Source of the DNA: Sellimonas caecigallum
Lineage (GTDB): Bacteria > Bacillota > Clostridia > Lachnospirales > Lachnospiraceae
Length of the DNA: 64,000 nucleotides
Assembly (NCBI RefSeq): GCF_045038405.1
Contig: NZ_CP173660.1
Location: 310,001 to 374,000 of the forward strand
Direction of reading: 5' to 3'
The notes under the pieces are model-generated. The model was not told where the DNA came from. It was given only the letters and a program-made list of their open reading frames with translations, and made no database searches. Within the stretch, counting starts at the first letter, position 1. Each line of letters starts with the position of its first letter. Made by a program: the position numbers and the translations under genes. This document shows positions 8,692 to 16,927 of the stretch, one piece after another.

Positions 8692-10035
8692 TTATGAATC
8701 TTGATCTGATGCCGACACGATATGATTTGGGGATATCCTCGTTTTCCTGTATACCACATATCCAAGAACTGCCACAACCCCTTCCGTGACTGGGTAAGTC
8801 AGCCATATTCCCGTCATGTCCCAAAGAGCAGACAGCAAAAAGGCAATCGGTGCGATCAGCACAAGCCCCCGCAGCAAAGATAAAATATGTGCTGGGAGCG
8901 CCTTCTCGATAGAAGTAAAATAGACAGCAATGATCGTATTAAACCCGACAGCCAGCACAGATGTGAAGTAAATCTTCATTCCTATCACGGAAATCTGCTG
9001 CAGTTTTGGATCATTTTCACTGTTAAAGATTCCGGTAATCGGATCTGCAAATACATATAAAACCAGATAAATCAAAATTGACAATACTGCCATAGTCGTC
9101 ATCGCATATCTCAGTCCCAGATGGATAGCCTTTCTGTCGCCGCTTCCATAGGCATCACTGATCAGAGGCTGTACGCCCTGGGCGATTCCCGTATAGACAC
9201 CAACAACCACGAGAGAAATATTTGCAGTCACACCGTATGCTGCAACCCCTACATTTCCTTCCAGATTCAGGATCAGCATGTTAAAAATAATCATCGCGAT
9301 TCCGGAAGCCAACTGTCCGATAAGGGATGGAAATCCAAGGGAAAAGTCCGTCTTTATAATACCCCAGTTTACTCTTGAACGCACAAGTCCGAATCCGTTT
9401 TCTTTTTTTATCCAGTGAAGTGACATGATCAGCATACTGATGATCGGAGAAAGTCCTGTGGCAAAAATTGCTCCGAAAATTCCCATCTTCATTGGGAAAA
9501 TGAATACATAGTCCAAGATGATGTTGGAAAAACTTCCTACAAGCATAGCATTTGTTGCCAGCAATGGATTGTTGTCATTTCTAACAAAACACAGCAAAAT
9601 ATCGTTCATGATAAAGGCCGGTGCAAACAAAAGCAGCCATTTCAGGTAGGTATCCGTCATGGAAAGGATTGCCGGATCTGCACCTAAAAACTGTGCCAGC
9701 GGCCGCGAGAAAAACGCTCCGACAAGCGCAAACAGCACCCCGAAAAGGATTCCCAAATAAACGGTGTTCGTAAATATCTCATTGGTCTGTTTTTTGGCGC
9801 CTCCGCTTTTACATATGGAAAACTTTGTTGCTCCTCCCATCCCAAACATCAATCCACATCCGTGAATGAAATTATAGACTGGAATAGCAATATTCAATGC
9901 TGCCAAACCATTGGTGCCGAGCCCTTTGGCGACAAAAAAGGTGTCCGCCAGAATGTAGCAGGATACCCCGAGAGTCCCGAGTACGCTTAAAGAAGCAAAG
10001 CGGGCAAATTGTTTTCTGTAAGCCTTTACGTCCAT
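8692..10035 (-). CDS. MATE family efflux transporter
   Basis: The protein of about 447 residues has some twelve hydrophobic segments and MATE-like features such as SLSVLGTLGVSCYILADTFF near the N-terminus and GLGTNGLAALNIAIPVYNF after it. MATE proteins export cationic drugs or metabolites in exchange for Na+ or H+ across the cytoplasmic membrane. The ATG at 10035 follows GGAGG by 6 nt. The mRNA leader contains a short ORF stopping against an intrinsic terminator, so expression is probably controlled by attenuation. The substrate is unknown. Confidence 0.93.
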   Translation of the reverse strand: MDVKAYRKQFARFASLSVLGTLGVSCYILADTFFVAKGLGTNGLAALNIAIPVYNFIHGCGLMFGMGGATKFSICKSGGAKKQTNEIFTNTVYLGILFGVLFALVGAFFSRPLAQFLGADPAILSMTDTYLKWLLLFAPAFIMNDILLCFVRNDNNPLLATNAMLVGSFSNIILDYVFIFPMKMGIFGAIFATGLSPIISMLIMSLHWIKKENGFGLVRSRVNWGIIKTDFSLGFPSLIGQLASGIAMIIFNMLILNLEGNVGVAAYGVTANISLVVVGVYTGIAQGVQPLISDAYGSGDRKAIHLGLRYAMTTMAVLSILIYLVLYVFADPITGIFNSENDPKLQQISVIGMKIYFTSVLAVGFNTIIAVYFTSIEKALPAHILSLLRGLVLIAPIAFLLSALWDMTGIWLTYPVTEGVVAVLGYVVYRKTRISPNHIVSASDQDS

Positions 10036-10054
10036 CAAATTCCTCCTCTTTCAC

Positions 10055-10109
10055 AAAAAACAACGCCAGATTCCCTATCTGCAAAGGCCTGTCGATAGGA
10101 AATCTGACG
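10055..10109 (-). terminator. Intrinsic terminator in the MATE leader (attenuator)
   Basis: Read on the minus strand, a 16-bp stem with few mismatches (10109-10094 pairing with 10079-10064) is followed by TTGTTTTTT and then directly by the MATE ribosome site. A terminator placed here can only act as an attenuator of the MATE gene, because no other gene ends here on this strand apart from the short leader ORF. Confidence 0.75.
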
Positions 10110-10110
10110 C

Positions 10111-10218
10111 TTAACTCTTTACCCGGCGGCAAAGACGTGTCTTTGTCATATTTATTTGCCAAAGTATAATAACACAAGATTTTGTCAAAAACAAGTGTTT
10201 TGCAGGCTTTTCTTGCAT
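10111..10218 (-). CDS. Putative leader peptide of the MATE gene
   Basis: A 35-codon frame starts with ATG at 10218, behind AGGAGG with short 3-nt spacing. A shorter in-frame start at 10149 gives MTKTRLCRRVKS. The stop codon is 1 nt from the base of the terminator stem, so a ribosome held near the stop would mask that stem. The segment also holds a CAAAGA/TCTTTG hairpin. Two promoter positions are possible: TTGAAT-17-TAGTAT upstream of the long form, or TTGACA at 10188 upstream of the short form only. Peptide expression is inferred, not shown. Confidence 0.4.
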   Translation of the reverse strand: MQEKPAKHLFLTKSCVIILWQINMTKTRLCRRVKS

Positions 10219-10242
10219 TTTCCTCCTATGGCGTGCTATACT
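10213..10242 (+). promoter_or_regulatory. Predicted promoter of the queT-like gene
   Basis: TTGCAT (10213-10218), 18 bp, then TATACT (10237-10242), about 42 bp before the start codon at 10284. The remaining leader is too short for a recognisable preQ1 riboswitch, and none was seen. Confidence 0.5.
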
Positions 10243-10283
10243 ATCCCACGTTGCAAATCCATTCAAAATCGGAGAATTCAATC

Positions 10284-10769
10284 ATGAAATATAAAAAAAC
10301 ACTTTTTATCGCCTATGCAGCTATGATCGCTGCCATCTATGTGATCCTTACAAGTATATTCGCCCCTTTTGGTTTTGGCGAAATCCAGGTTCGTGTGGCG
10401 GAAGCCCTTACGATTCTTCCGGCTTTTACTTCCGCAGCAATCCCAGGACTTTTTATCGGGTGTCTGATTGGAAATATTTTAGGAGGCGCCATACTGCCTG
10501 ATATCATTTTCGGAAGCCTTGCCACATTGATCGGTGCTGTTTTTGTCTTCCTCTTGCGCAGGAAAAACAAATATGTCCTGCCTCTTGCCCCTGTATTATC
10601 CAACAGTCTGATCATTCCTTTTATCCTTCGCTTTGGCTACGGGGTCAATCTTCCGATTCCTTTTTTGATGCTTTCTATCGGAATCGGAGAAATCTTAAGC
10701 TGCGGAGTGCTGGGAATGCTTCTCTACAATGCACTTTCCAAATACCGCCACACCCTTTTTCGATTCTAG
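10284..10769 (+). CDS. queT: QueT-type queuosine precursor transporter
   Basis: The 161-residue integral membrane protein has about five to six hydrophobic helices and the QueT-like stretches FGEIQVRVAEALTILPAF and GLFIGCLIGNILGGAILPDI. The family is thought to be the substrate-binding (S) component of an ECF importer for preQ1 or a related queuosine precursor. GGAG lies 9 nt before the ATG. It stands alone, with no queuosine synthesis genes or ECF energising genes nearby, as is usual for group II ECF S-components. Confidence 0.85.
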   Translation: MKYKKTLFIAYAAMIAAIYVILTSIFAPFGFGEIQVRVAEALTILPAFTSAAIPGLFIGCLIGNILGGAILPDIIFGSLATLIGAVFVFLLRRKNKYVLPLAPVLSNSLIIPFILRFGYGVNLPIPFLMLSIGIGEILSCGVLGMLLYNALSKYRHTLFRF

Positions 10770-10839
10770 CGATTATCGGACACAGATCGAAACCGGGCGT
10801 AATCAATGTCTTGCATCGTTTCTTTATACCATCTGGCAA

Positions 10840-11706
10840 TCACATGATTGCCAGTGCAACTGTCCCGGCCGTCAAGAGTATCAATCCTGTCAGCTCTTTT
10901 CTCTTCAGCTTTTCTCCAAACACCAAGTACGAGAACACGACAGTCACAAGAACGCTCAATTTATCCACCGGGGCGACCACACTTGCCGGACCTTCCTGCA
11001 GTGCACGGTAATAGCACAGCCACGACACACCTGTAGCAATGCCGGAAAGACAGATAAAGAAGAGTTCTTTCCGGTCGCTCCTCTTTATCTCTTGCTGCTT
11101 CCCAGTCACAAATACCATCCCCCACGCAAGAACAAGCACCACAGCTGTGCGGATCGCGGTTCCCAGATTAGATTCCACCTCAGAGATTCCGATTTTCCCA
11201 AAAATCGCAGTCAGACTTGCAAAAAATGCTGATCCTGCCGCATACAGCATCCATCCGGTTTTTATATCTTTCTTGTCATCTTTCACTTCTTTTTGCTCAA
11301 TCATTAGAAAAATTCCCACTGCAATTACGGCTGCTGCTACAGCCTTCGGAATGCTGACACCCTCTCCTAAAAAAATCAGAGCAAGTATAATGGTAAGCAC
11401 TGTACTGGACTTGTCAATGGGAACTACTTTATTAATGTCCCCGATCTGCAGCGCCCGAAAATAGCATAACCAGGAAGCGCCTGTCGCCGCACCTAACAGG
11501 ATCAAAAACATGAATGTCTTCCCCGTGATTTCCGAAATCTTGCTGCCCGATCCCACAATCCACACGATTTCCCAGGAAAACAGCAGAACAACCACTGTTC
11601 TCACTGCCGTCGCTACAGTTGTATCCGTTTTTCGGATTCCGCACTTTGCAAGAATCGCAGTGATCCCTGAAAAGAAAGCAGCTCCAGCCGCATATAAAAG
11701 CCACAT
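10840..11706 (-). CDS. EamA/DMT superfamily permease
   Basis: The 288-residue protein consists of two tandem EamA repeats of about five helices each. Near-identical halves are visible: WLLYAAGAAFFSGITAILAK and later WMLYAAGSAFFASLTAIFGK, each with a GVSWLCYYRALQ-like ending. It is probably a drug/metabolite exporter of the cytoplasmic membrane with unknown substrate. The strong internal similarity of the halves is typical of this family. It is monocistronic and convergent with queT. Confidence 0.9.
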   Translation of the reverse strand: MWLLYAAGAAFFSGITAILAKCGIRKTDTTVATAVRTVVVLLFSWEIVWIVGSGSKISEITGKTFMFLILLGAATGASWLCYFRALQIGDINKVVPIDKSSTVLTIILALIFLGEGVSIPKAVAAAVIAVGIFLMIEQKEVKDDKKDIKTGWMLYAAGSAFFASLTAIFGKIGISEVESNLGTAIRTAVVLVLAWGMVFVTGKQQEIKRSDRKELFFICLSGIATGVSWLCYYRALQEGPASVVAPVDKLSVLVTVVFSYLVFGEKLKRKELTGLILLTAGTVALAIM

Positions 11707-11832
11707 ATTTTACCCCTTCTTTCCTAACCATTTAATCATAACGCAGATATTCTCTCTTTTCCAGACCGTTTTTGATTAATATGCACGGTTACCGTTTAGG
11801 CATCTTCATTTTTCTGTTTCTCCTTTCCTGAG

Positions 11833-11879
11833 ACAAAAACAAAACAGCCGCCGGATGATACTCCGGACGACTGTTCTGC
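11833..11879 (-). terminator. Terminator of the flavodoxin/aldo-keto reductase operon
   Basis: On the minus strand a hairpin with AACAG/CTGTT and CCGG/CCGG pairing is followed by TTTTGTTTTTG, just after the 73-residue ORF. It closes the module that begins with the alcohol dehydrogenase gene at 15911. Confidence 0.7.
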
Positions 11880-11907
11880 ATAAAATTTACGGTCTTTCTT
11901 ATCGCTG

Positions 11908-12129
11908 CTATGCTTCTTTTCTCATTCTCTTCTTTGCTTCTTCAACGGTTTCCCCGTCTTTTGTCAGGAACTCTTCTACAAAGGAATCTGTCATTTTCGT
12001 AAAACTGTTTACTGCACCTTCTTCCATTTTCTTATAGCCGCCAACCACGGTTTTCTCAATCTTTTTATAACCTCCCACAACTTTTTCAGCTATCTTTTCA
12101 TTTTTCTCTGCGAGTTTCAATTTTGCCAT
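11908..12129 (-). CDS. Small coiled-coil/amphipathic protein, unknown function
   Basis: The 73-residue charged protein contains a near-perfect tandem repeat, KVVGGYKKIEK then TVVGGYKKMEE, followed by SFVEEFLTKDGETVEEAKKRM. It has no signal peptide or membrane segment and looks amphipathic-helical. The ATG at 12129 follows GGAGGGG by about 8 nt. It is the last gene of the redox module, 18 bp after a 22-residue hydrophobic ORF. Similar small proteins occur next to flavodoxins in related Clostridia as far as I recall. Function is unknown. Confidence 0.75.
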   Translation of the reverse strand: MAKLKLAEKNEKIAEKVVGGYKKIEKTVVGGYKKMEEGAVNSFTKMTDSFVEEFLTKDGETVEEAKKRMRKEA

Positions 12130-12147
12130 AATCACACCCCTCCCTTT

Positions 12148-12216
12148 TTATTTTCTCTTTTTAATGATAACTGCAGCAGCTCCCACAACGGCTGCGATTC
12201 CTGCGATGATTGCCAT
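12148..12216 (-). CDS. Predicted 22-residue membrane peptide
   Basis: The frame encodes a Met, a run of about 17 small hydrophobic residues (AIIAGIAAVVGAAAVII) and a KKRK tail, like a single membrane helix with a positive cytoplasmic end. AGGG lies 4 nt upstream of ATG. An in-frame TTG 21 nt earlier would add LTERAGK. It sits between the flavodoxin lipoprotein (40 bp) and the 73-residue gene (18 bp). No homologue is known to me. Confidence 0.5.
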   Translation of the reverse strand: MAIIAGIAAVVGAAAVIIKKRK

Positions 12217-12256
12217 TTTCCCTGCCCGTTCTGTCAACCTTGATTCTCTTTTGCTA

Positions 12257-12925
12257 TTATAAGTTTAAACTTTCAACCCATTCCTCTACATCTGACTCGT
12301 CAGCTCCTGACCGGAATCGTTCGCCTTCCTGCCAGTTACCTGTTCCTGCCATCTCTGCCAAGAGATCTCCGCTGTCTCCCATACCGGAGGAAGCGGATGT
12401 TGCAAATGGGATAACTGTCTTCCCTGTAAAGTCGTTTGCTTCCACGAAGGTATCTACAGGCCACGCTGCAATGCCCCACCAGATCGGATAGCCGATAAAT
12501 ACTGTATCGTAAGACTCCCAATTTTCAATCGTCTCGGACACCAGCTCCACATCTCTAAGACTCTCATCTTCGTATTCTTTTGTGACACGGCTGTTGTCAT
12601 CCGTCCAGTCCAGATCCTCATCTGTATATGGCTCTGCCGGTTCCAGTTCAAAAAGATCCCCGCCTGTGGCAGATGCGATGACATTTGCCACACTTTCCGT
12701 GTTCCCTGTCGCAGAATAATATACAACCAGAGTATTGCCCGTATTTTCTCCCTGCGTACTGTCTGTGTCTTCGGAGGAGTCCTTCGTTTTGTCACTGGTT
12801 TCATCCTGCTGTTCTGTCTGCTGTTTATTGCCTTCGCCGCTGTCTGTGGAAGATCCACATCCTGCCAGCAGGCTGACTGTTGCCGCACCGATTAAAATCA
12901 TAGAAAGTAATTTTTTCAATTTCAT
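12257..12925 (-). CDS. Flavodoxin-fold lipoprotein
   Basis: This 222-residue protein has a lipoprotein signal peptide ending in the lipobox LLAGC, an acidic Ser/Thr-rich linker (residues about 30-60) and a flavodoxin domain. The FMN phosphate loop is YYSATGNTESVA, and FIGYPIWWGIAAWPVDTF forms a later flavin-contact region. It should bind FMN and transfer electrons on the outer face of the membrane. It belongs to the operon of dehydrogenase, aldo/keto reductase and esterase upstream. A tail of a related flavodoxin lies at 20634-20759. Confidence 0.9.
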   Translation of the reverse strand: MKLKKLLSMILIGAATVSLLAGCGSSTDSGEGNKQQTEQQDETSDKTKDSSEDTDSTQGENTGNTLVVYYSATGNTESVANVIASATGGDLFELEPAEPYTDEDLDWTDDNSRVTKEYEDESLRDVELVSETIENWESYDTVFIGYPIWWGIAAWPVDTFVEANDFTGKTVIPFATSASSGMGDSGDLLAEMAGTGNWQEGERFRSGADESDVEEWVESLNL

Positions 12926-12978
12926 TAAGATCACTGCTCCTTTTCTCTACATACATCTTATTTTTGTATCACTGTCTT

Positions 12979-13845
12979 TTACTTCTCAAACAACCATCCC
13001 ATCATTTCATCATCATGTGGAAACAGAGCTCCTCCGCCGCCGTGCTGGTTTGTGACGCCTCCTTCTTCAAAATAGGAATCATCTTTGATATCTAACACTA
13101 AAATCTGGTCAATCTCAGCTTCGGTAAGTCCTTGCTGTTCATACAGATCATGGAGCCGCCTGTATGTTTCTTTTGTCGGTTCTGATCCATAGTATTCGTC
13201 CTCTTCGCCGATTGCCAGATAAACCGGTGTTCTGTTCTCTGCTACCGACTCGTAAGCGCCGTCCCACTTGGAACTTCCGTGAAGATAAGCTGTAAAAAGA
13301 TCCGGGCGCATACCCATGGCGAGCGACATCGTTTCTCCCCCTCCGGAATACCCTTCCCCGTATACCTTATCGGGATCAATATTATAATTGGCAAGAAAAT
13401 ACTCTGCGAGGGCTATCGTCTGACGGGCAGAAGTCTCTCCCCAGTCTTCCAGCTGCGGGGCCACGATGATCATCTCCGGATTGTATTCCTGGGCAGTAAA
13501 TCCGAAATCTTCTGTCTGGAGATTTACCCCCACTCCCTGGAAATACAGTCCCTGATATCCCGGCAGTGTAAAAAACAGCGCATACGGTTTACTGCCATCG
13601 TAACTTTCCGGGATATAAACATTATAATGGATATCTCCTTCTGTCTGTGAATGGAAAACATTATCCAAAAGAAATCTTCTGTATTCCTCAGTTCCTTCCG
13701 TCACTTCCTCATCAGAGACACTGTAATCCTGATTGGACTCCTGCGTTTGGTCAAAGACTGCTTCTTTGGATCTGGTCTGTTCTTCACACCCCGTCAGCAT
13801 CAGAGACATCGCGAGGATACATCCTGCTGCGACAATTTTTTTCAT
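12979..13845 (-). CDS. Alpha/beta hydrolase (esterase-like) lipoprotein
   Basis: The 288-residue protein begins with a lipoprotein signal (MKKIVAAGCILAMSLMLTGC). The nucleophile elbow GEGYSGGGE matches GxSxGG, and INQHGGGGALFPH-like residues near the C-terminus (NQHGGGGALFPHDDEM) could supply the catalytic His. It is probably a surface-anchored esterase or peptidase-like hydrolase of unknown substrate. It lies 23 bp after the aldo/keto reductase and 53 bp before the flavodoxin gene. A second, broken lipoprotein hydrolase occupies the comparable place in the second module. Confidence 0.85.
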   Translation of the reverse strand: MKKIVAAGCILAMSLMLTGCEEQTRSKEAVFDQTQESNQDYSVSDEEVTEGTEEYRRFLLDNVFHSQTEGDIHYNVYIPESYDGSKPYALFFTLPGYQGLYFQGVGVNLQTEDFGFTAQEYNPEMIIVAPQLEDWGETSARQTIALAEYFLANYNIDPDKVYGEGYSGGGETMSLAMGMRPDLFTAYLHGSSKWDGAYESVAENRTPVYLAIGEEDEYYGSEPTKETYRRLHDLYEQQGLTEAEIDQILVLDIKDDSYFEEGGVTNQHGGGGALFPHDDEMMGWLFEK

Positions 13846-13868
13846 TTAAAGCTCCTCGGCCAATTTAT

Positions 13869-14714
13869 CTATTTTTGCTGATCTACCGGCGGAACCATCT
13901 CGGCGTACTTTTTCAGCATTTCCGGTGTGCTTATATAGTACCTTTTATCTTCATTCAAATCGGCAATCTCTTTTACTTCCTCATCCGTAAGGGAAAAATC
14001 AAAAATATCAAAATTTTCTTTGATATGTTCCGGATTTTTTGATCCCGGGATGACGATATTGCCTTCTTGAATATGCCAGCGCAAAATGATCTGGGCAGTG
14101 GTTTTTTTGTATTTTTCCGCCAGCTTTTCAAACAAAGGTTCCTGCAAAAGTGCGGCGTCTCCATGTCCCAGCGGATACCATGCCTGGATAACCATTCCTT
14201 CTTTTTCCAAAAATCTTTTCAGCTCTTTTTCCTGCGCATATGGATGTACCTCTGTCTGAAGGACTGTCGGCTCAACTTCACATACATTCAAAATCTCCTC
14301 TATCTGACTCTGTGTAAAATTTGAAAGTCCGATAGCCCGTACTTTCCCTTCTTTGAAGGCTTTCTCCATCAATCGGTATCCTGCAAGATAGTTGCCGGCC
14401 GGCTGATGGATCAACAGCAAGTCGATATAGTCCGTGTCTAATCTTTCGAGCGTCTTCTCTACCGCATCTTCCTGCTCATAGAAAGATGGCCACAATTTTG
14501 TCTCAAGAAAGATCTCTTCTCTTGCAATGCCTGATTTCTTCATAGCGCGCCCTACCGCCTTTTCATTTACATATGCGTTTGCCGTATCGATCAAACGGCA
14601 GCCTCCCTGAAGCGCGCTTAATACGGCAGCTTCCGCCTCATCCGGCTGCAGCAGAAAAGTTCCGATTCCCGCCATAGGCATTTTTACTCCATTTTTCAAT
14701 GTCACATACATCAT
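13869..14714 (-). CDS. Aldo/keto reductase
   Basis: The 281-residue TIM-barrel protein shows AKR signatures: RLIDTANAYVNEKAVGRAM near residue 40, LLLIHQPAGN with the active-site-proximal His, IGLSNFTQSQIEEIL and VIPGSKNPEHIKENF near the C-terminus. It should reduce aldehydes or ketones with NADPH in the cytoplasm. The start is ATG 14714, 8 nt after GGAGG; an earlier Met has no ribosome site. It lies 27 bp after the alcohol dehydrogenase and belongs to the same operon. Confidence 0.94.
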   Translation of the reverse strand: MMYVTLKNGVKMPMAGIGTFLLQPDEAEAAVLSALQGGCRLIDTANAYVNEKAVGRAMKKSGIAREEIFLETKLWPSFYEQEDAVEKTLERLDTDYIDLLLIHQPAGNYLAGYRLMEKAFKEGKVRAIGLSNFTQSQIEEILNVCEVEPTVLQTEVHPYAQEKELKRFLEKEGMVIQAWYPLGHGDAALLQEPLFEKLAEKYKKTTAQIILRWHIQEGNIVIPGSKNPEHIKENFDIFDFSLTDEEVKEIADLNEDKRYYISTPEMLKKYAEMVPPVDQQK

Positions 14715-14741
14715 AGCAACTTCCTCCATTCTTCTTGTCTA

Positions 14742-15911
14742 TCAATAACATTCCTGATATATTTCCAAAATTTCTTCATGACTCATTTTTCTGTAACTTC
14801 CAGGAGACAGATTGCAGGAATCCGCAATTTCTTTAAGAGGCGTGTGTTCTGTTACGCCAAGCTCACGCAAAGTGGCAGGAAGACCGATTTCCCGGATAAA
14901 GTCTGCCAATGCCTCTACTCCTTCCCTTGCCATCTCCTCATCGGTTTTATCTCCTCTTGGTATCTCCCAGACATTTTCCGCAAAGCGTACAAACTTTGCC
15001 AGACCGTCTTTATAAATATGCCGGTAATAAACCGGATGAAGAACAGCCAGGCCGCAGCCGTGGTTGCAGTCGGTATAAGCGCCGAGCTGATGTTCCATTT
15101 GGTGGCATTCAAAATCACATTTCTTTCCCAGTTTAGTGATACGGTTTTCTGCCATAGTGGATGCCCATAACAGGTTGCTCCTTGCCGTATAGTCTTTCGG
15201 ATTTTGAACGGCAGCTCTCAGGTTGCGGATCGTACTTCTCATCAGAGCCTCGGAGATATCATCGGAGACATTGTCCGTATCCGGCTCGCTAAAATACGTC
15301 TCCATAATATGTGACAGAATGTCAAACCCTCCGGAAACCATCTGTTTTACCGGGACACTGTACGTATATGTCGGATCCATCAGTGCAAACTTTGGATTAC
15401 ACTGAGGATAATCTCTTCCTGTCTTAATCTTGCGCTCTTCATTGGTAATCACGGCTCCGCCATTGCATTCGCTTCCGGTACCTGCCACCGTGACGATCAC
15501 TCCAAGAGGAAGCGGTTCAAAATCGATGATTCCCATCTTCTCCCAATAATTCTCCCAGATATCTTTTGTACTGACCGCTGCCATGGATACCGCTTTACAG
15601 CAATCCATCACAGATCCGCCTCCAATGCCAAGGATCCAGTCAGATTGATGTACCCTAGCAAGTTCCGCCCCTTCCAGAACTTTTTGATATGTCGGATTTG
15701 CCATGATTCCTGAAAACTCTGCGACTTCAGCTCCAGCCTTTTCCAGTATATCCATCACTTCCTGATAGATTCCGTTCTTCTTGATGGAACCTCCACCGTA
15801 AGCTAACAAAATCCGTTTCCCGTATTTTTCCACAAGGCAGGACAGATATTCTTTTACACAACCTTTTCCAAAATAGACTTTTGTGCTATTTTCATAAATA
15901 AAATTGTTCAT
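14742..15911 (-). CDS. Iron-containing alcohol dehydrogenase (butanol dehydrogenase type)
   Basis: The protein of about 389 residues starts MNNFIYENSTKVYFGKG, the normal N-terminus of this family; the frame is open further upstream, so the start is chosen by family length. GGGSVMDCCKAVS binds the cofactor, and later His residues (HQMEHQLGAYTDCNHGCGLA) supply metal ligands. It interconverts aldehydes and alcohols with NAD(P)H. It is the first gene of the redox module and follows a hairpin leader element also found at 20752-20818. Confidence 0.93.
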   Translation of the reverse strand: MNNFIYENSTKVYFGKGCVKEYLSCLVEKYGKRILLAYGGGSIKKNGIYQEVMDILEKAGAEVAEFSGIMANPTYQKVLEGAELARVHQSDWILGIGGGSVMDCCKAVSMAAVSTKDIWENYWEKMGIIDFEPLPLGVIVTVAGTGSECNGGAVITNEERKIKTGRDYPQCNPKFALMDPTYTYSVPVKQMVSGGFDILSHIMETYFSEPDTDNVSDDISEALMRSTIRNLRAAVQNPKDYTARSNLLWASTMAENRITKLGKKCDFECHQMEHQLGAYTDCNHGCGLAVLHPVYYRHIYKDGLAKFVRFAENVWEIPRGDKTDEEMAREGVEALADFIREIGLPATLRELGVTEHTPLKEIADSCNLSPGSYRKMSHEEILEIYQECY

Positions 15912-15932
15912 CTCATTTATCATCCCTTTCTT

Positions 15933-15998
15933 GCTTTTATTATAAAAAAAACAAGACTTCATAAGAAGTCTCGTTTTGTTATCCAGTATAAACCTGTT
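15933..15998 (-). promoter_or_regulatory. Leader element E1 (TATACT box plus hairpin) before the dehydrogenase operon
   Basis: Read on the minus strand: AGGTTTATACTG, a short spacer, a hairpin AACGAGACTTC-TTAT-GAAGTCTTGTT, T8 and TTATAAT. Element E2 at 20752-20818 has nearly the same order and bases. The hairpin plus T-run is terminator-like. The conserved AGGTTTATACTG in front suggests a promoter whose transcript meets the hairpin at once (attenuator). It could instead be merely the terminator of the upstream gene. Confidence 0.5.
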
Positions 15999-16029
15999 GG
16001 TTATCTCTTTTGACATTTCATAATATTTG

Positions 16030-16896
16030 TCAGCAGCGCTGTGTGTCTTCTTTCAGAATCGCATCAACAGTAGATCGAGCATTTTGTCTAACCTCTGTAT
16101 TTATATCGTCATAAGTGATCAACGCTTTCCATAAAGCCCATCCTCTTGCTCGATCAACCATATCGCAAGGCAGATCCGCCAAAAAAATCTTCCTGGATTC
16201 AGAATCAAAATACGTCCAGGCCATGGCATAATCACAGGATGGATCTCCTGTACCCAATATTCCGAAATCGATCATACCATAAAACTTATTGTTTTGAAGC
16301 AAGATATTTCCAGGTGCGACGTCGCCATGCACCCAAACATTTTTTCCGGTATATATTTGGGAAATACACTGATCCCATATAGCACGAAGCCTCTTTACCG
16401 GCAAACGATCTTCCAACGTTTTTAATGCGTCCAAAGTTTCCATATGGTAAACTCTCAAATCGCCGCCTCGATAAAAATTATGCTGCCCTGCTTTCGGTCC
16501 ATTACTGCAATCGATGGCCTGCAATTTTTTTAACGCCGCTGCCAGTTCCTTTGCAAATTCTTTTTGATCGATATCAGGGCGTTCCAATAACGTATGACCT
16601 TCTATCCACTGATTGACCGACCATGGGAATGGATAGACACTTACCGGTTTCCCTGCTGCAATCGGCTTTGAAATCGGGTAATCAAGGTGTTCCTGTAAAT
16701 ATGGCAGCCATCTGATTTCTTTTGCCGCTTGGGCGGCATAATCTTTTCCACTGGGAAGGCGAACCGCCATTTTGTCCCCCAAATGAAAGGTGCGGTTATC
16801 ATGTCCACTTTTGGATACCGGATAAACTTTTAAATTCTGCCATTGCGGAAATTGTCCTTTTACTAACTTTTCCACTAGTTCTGTTGTGATTTCCAT
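16030..16896 (-). CDS. APH-family phosphotransferase
   Basis: The 288-residue protein has the aminoglycoside phosphotransferase-like kinase fold. The Brenner motif VWVHGDVAPGNILLQNN (residues about 187-203) holds the catalytic Asp, and YGMIDFGILGTGDPSCD holds the metal-binding Asp. Members phosphorylate antibiotics (aminoglycosides, macrolides) or small metabolites with ATP or GTP; the substrate cannot be told from sequence. The gene lies 31 bp downstream of a LysR regulator on the same strand. Confidence 0.88.
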   Translation of the reverse strand: MEITTELVEKLVKGQFPQWQNLKVYPVSKSGHDNRTFHLGDKMAVRLPSGKDYAAQAAKEIRWLPYLQEHLDYPISKPIAAGKPVSVYPFPWSVNQWIEGHTLLERPDIDQKEFAKELAAALKKLQAIDCSNGPKAGQHNFYRGGDLRVYHMETLDALKTLEDRLPVKRLRAIWDQCISQIYTGKNVWVHGDVAPGNILLQNNKFYGMIDFGILGTGDPSCDYAMAWTYFDSESRKIFLADLPCDMVDRARGWALWKALITYDDINTEVRQNARSTVDAILKEDTQRC

Positions 16897-16927
16897 AATT
16901 CTTATAAACCTTTCAGATTTTCATTGT

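Noticed and set aside
10040..10180. Possible riboswitch (preQ1, ZTP or THF type) before the MATE gene
   Set aside because: CCGCCGGG recalled the ZTP motif, but the required pairing partners are missing. The leader ORF plus terminator explains the region better.
10243..10283. preQ1 riboswitch upstream of the queT-like gene
   Set aside because: The transcript leader is only about 40 nt and lacks the preQ1-I or preQ1-II consensus.
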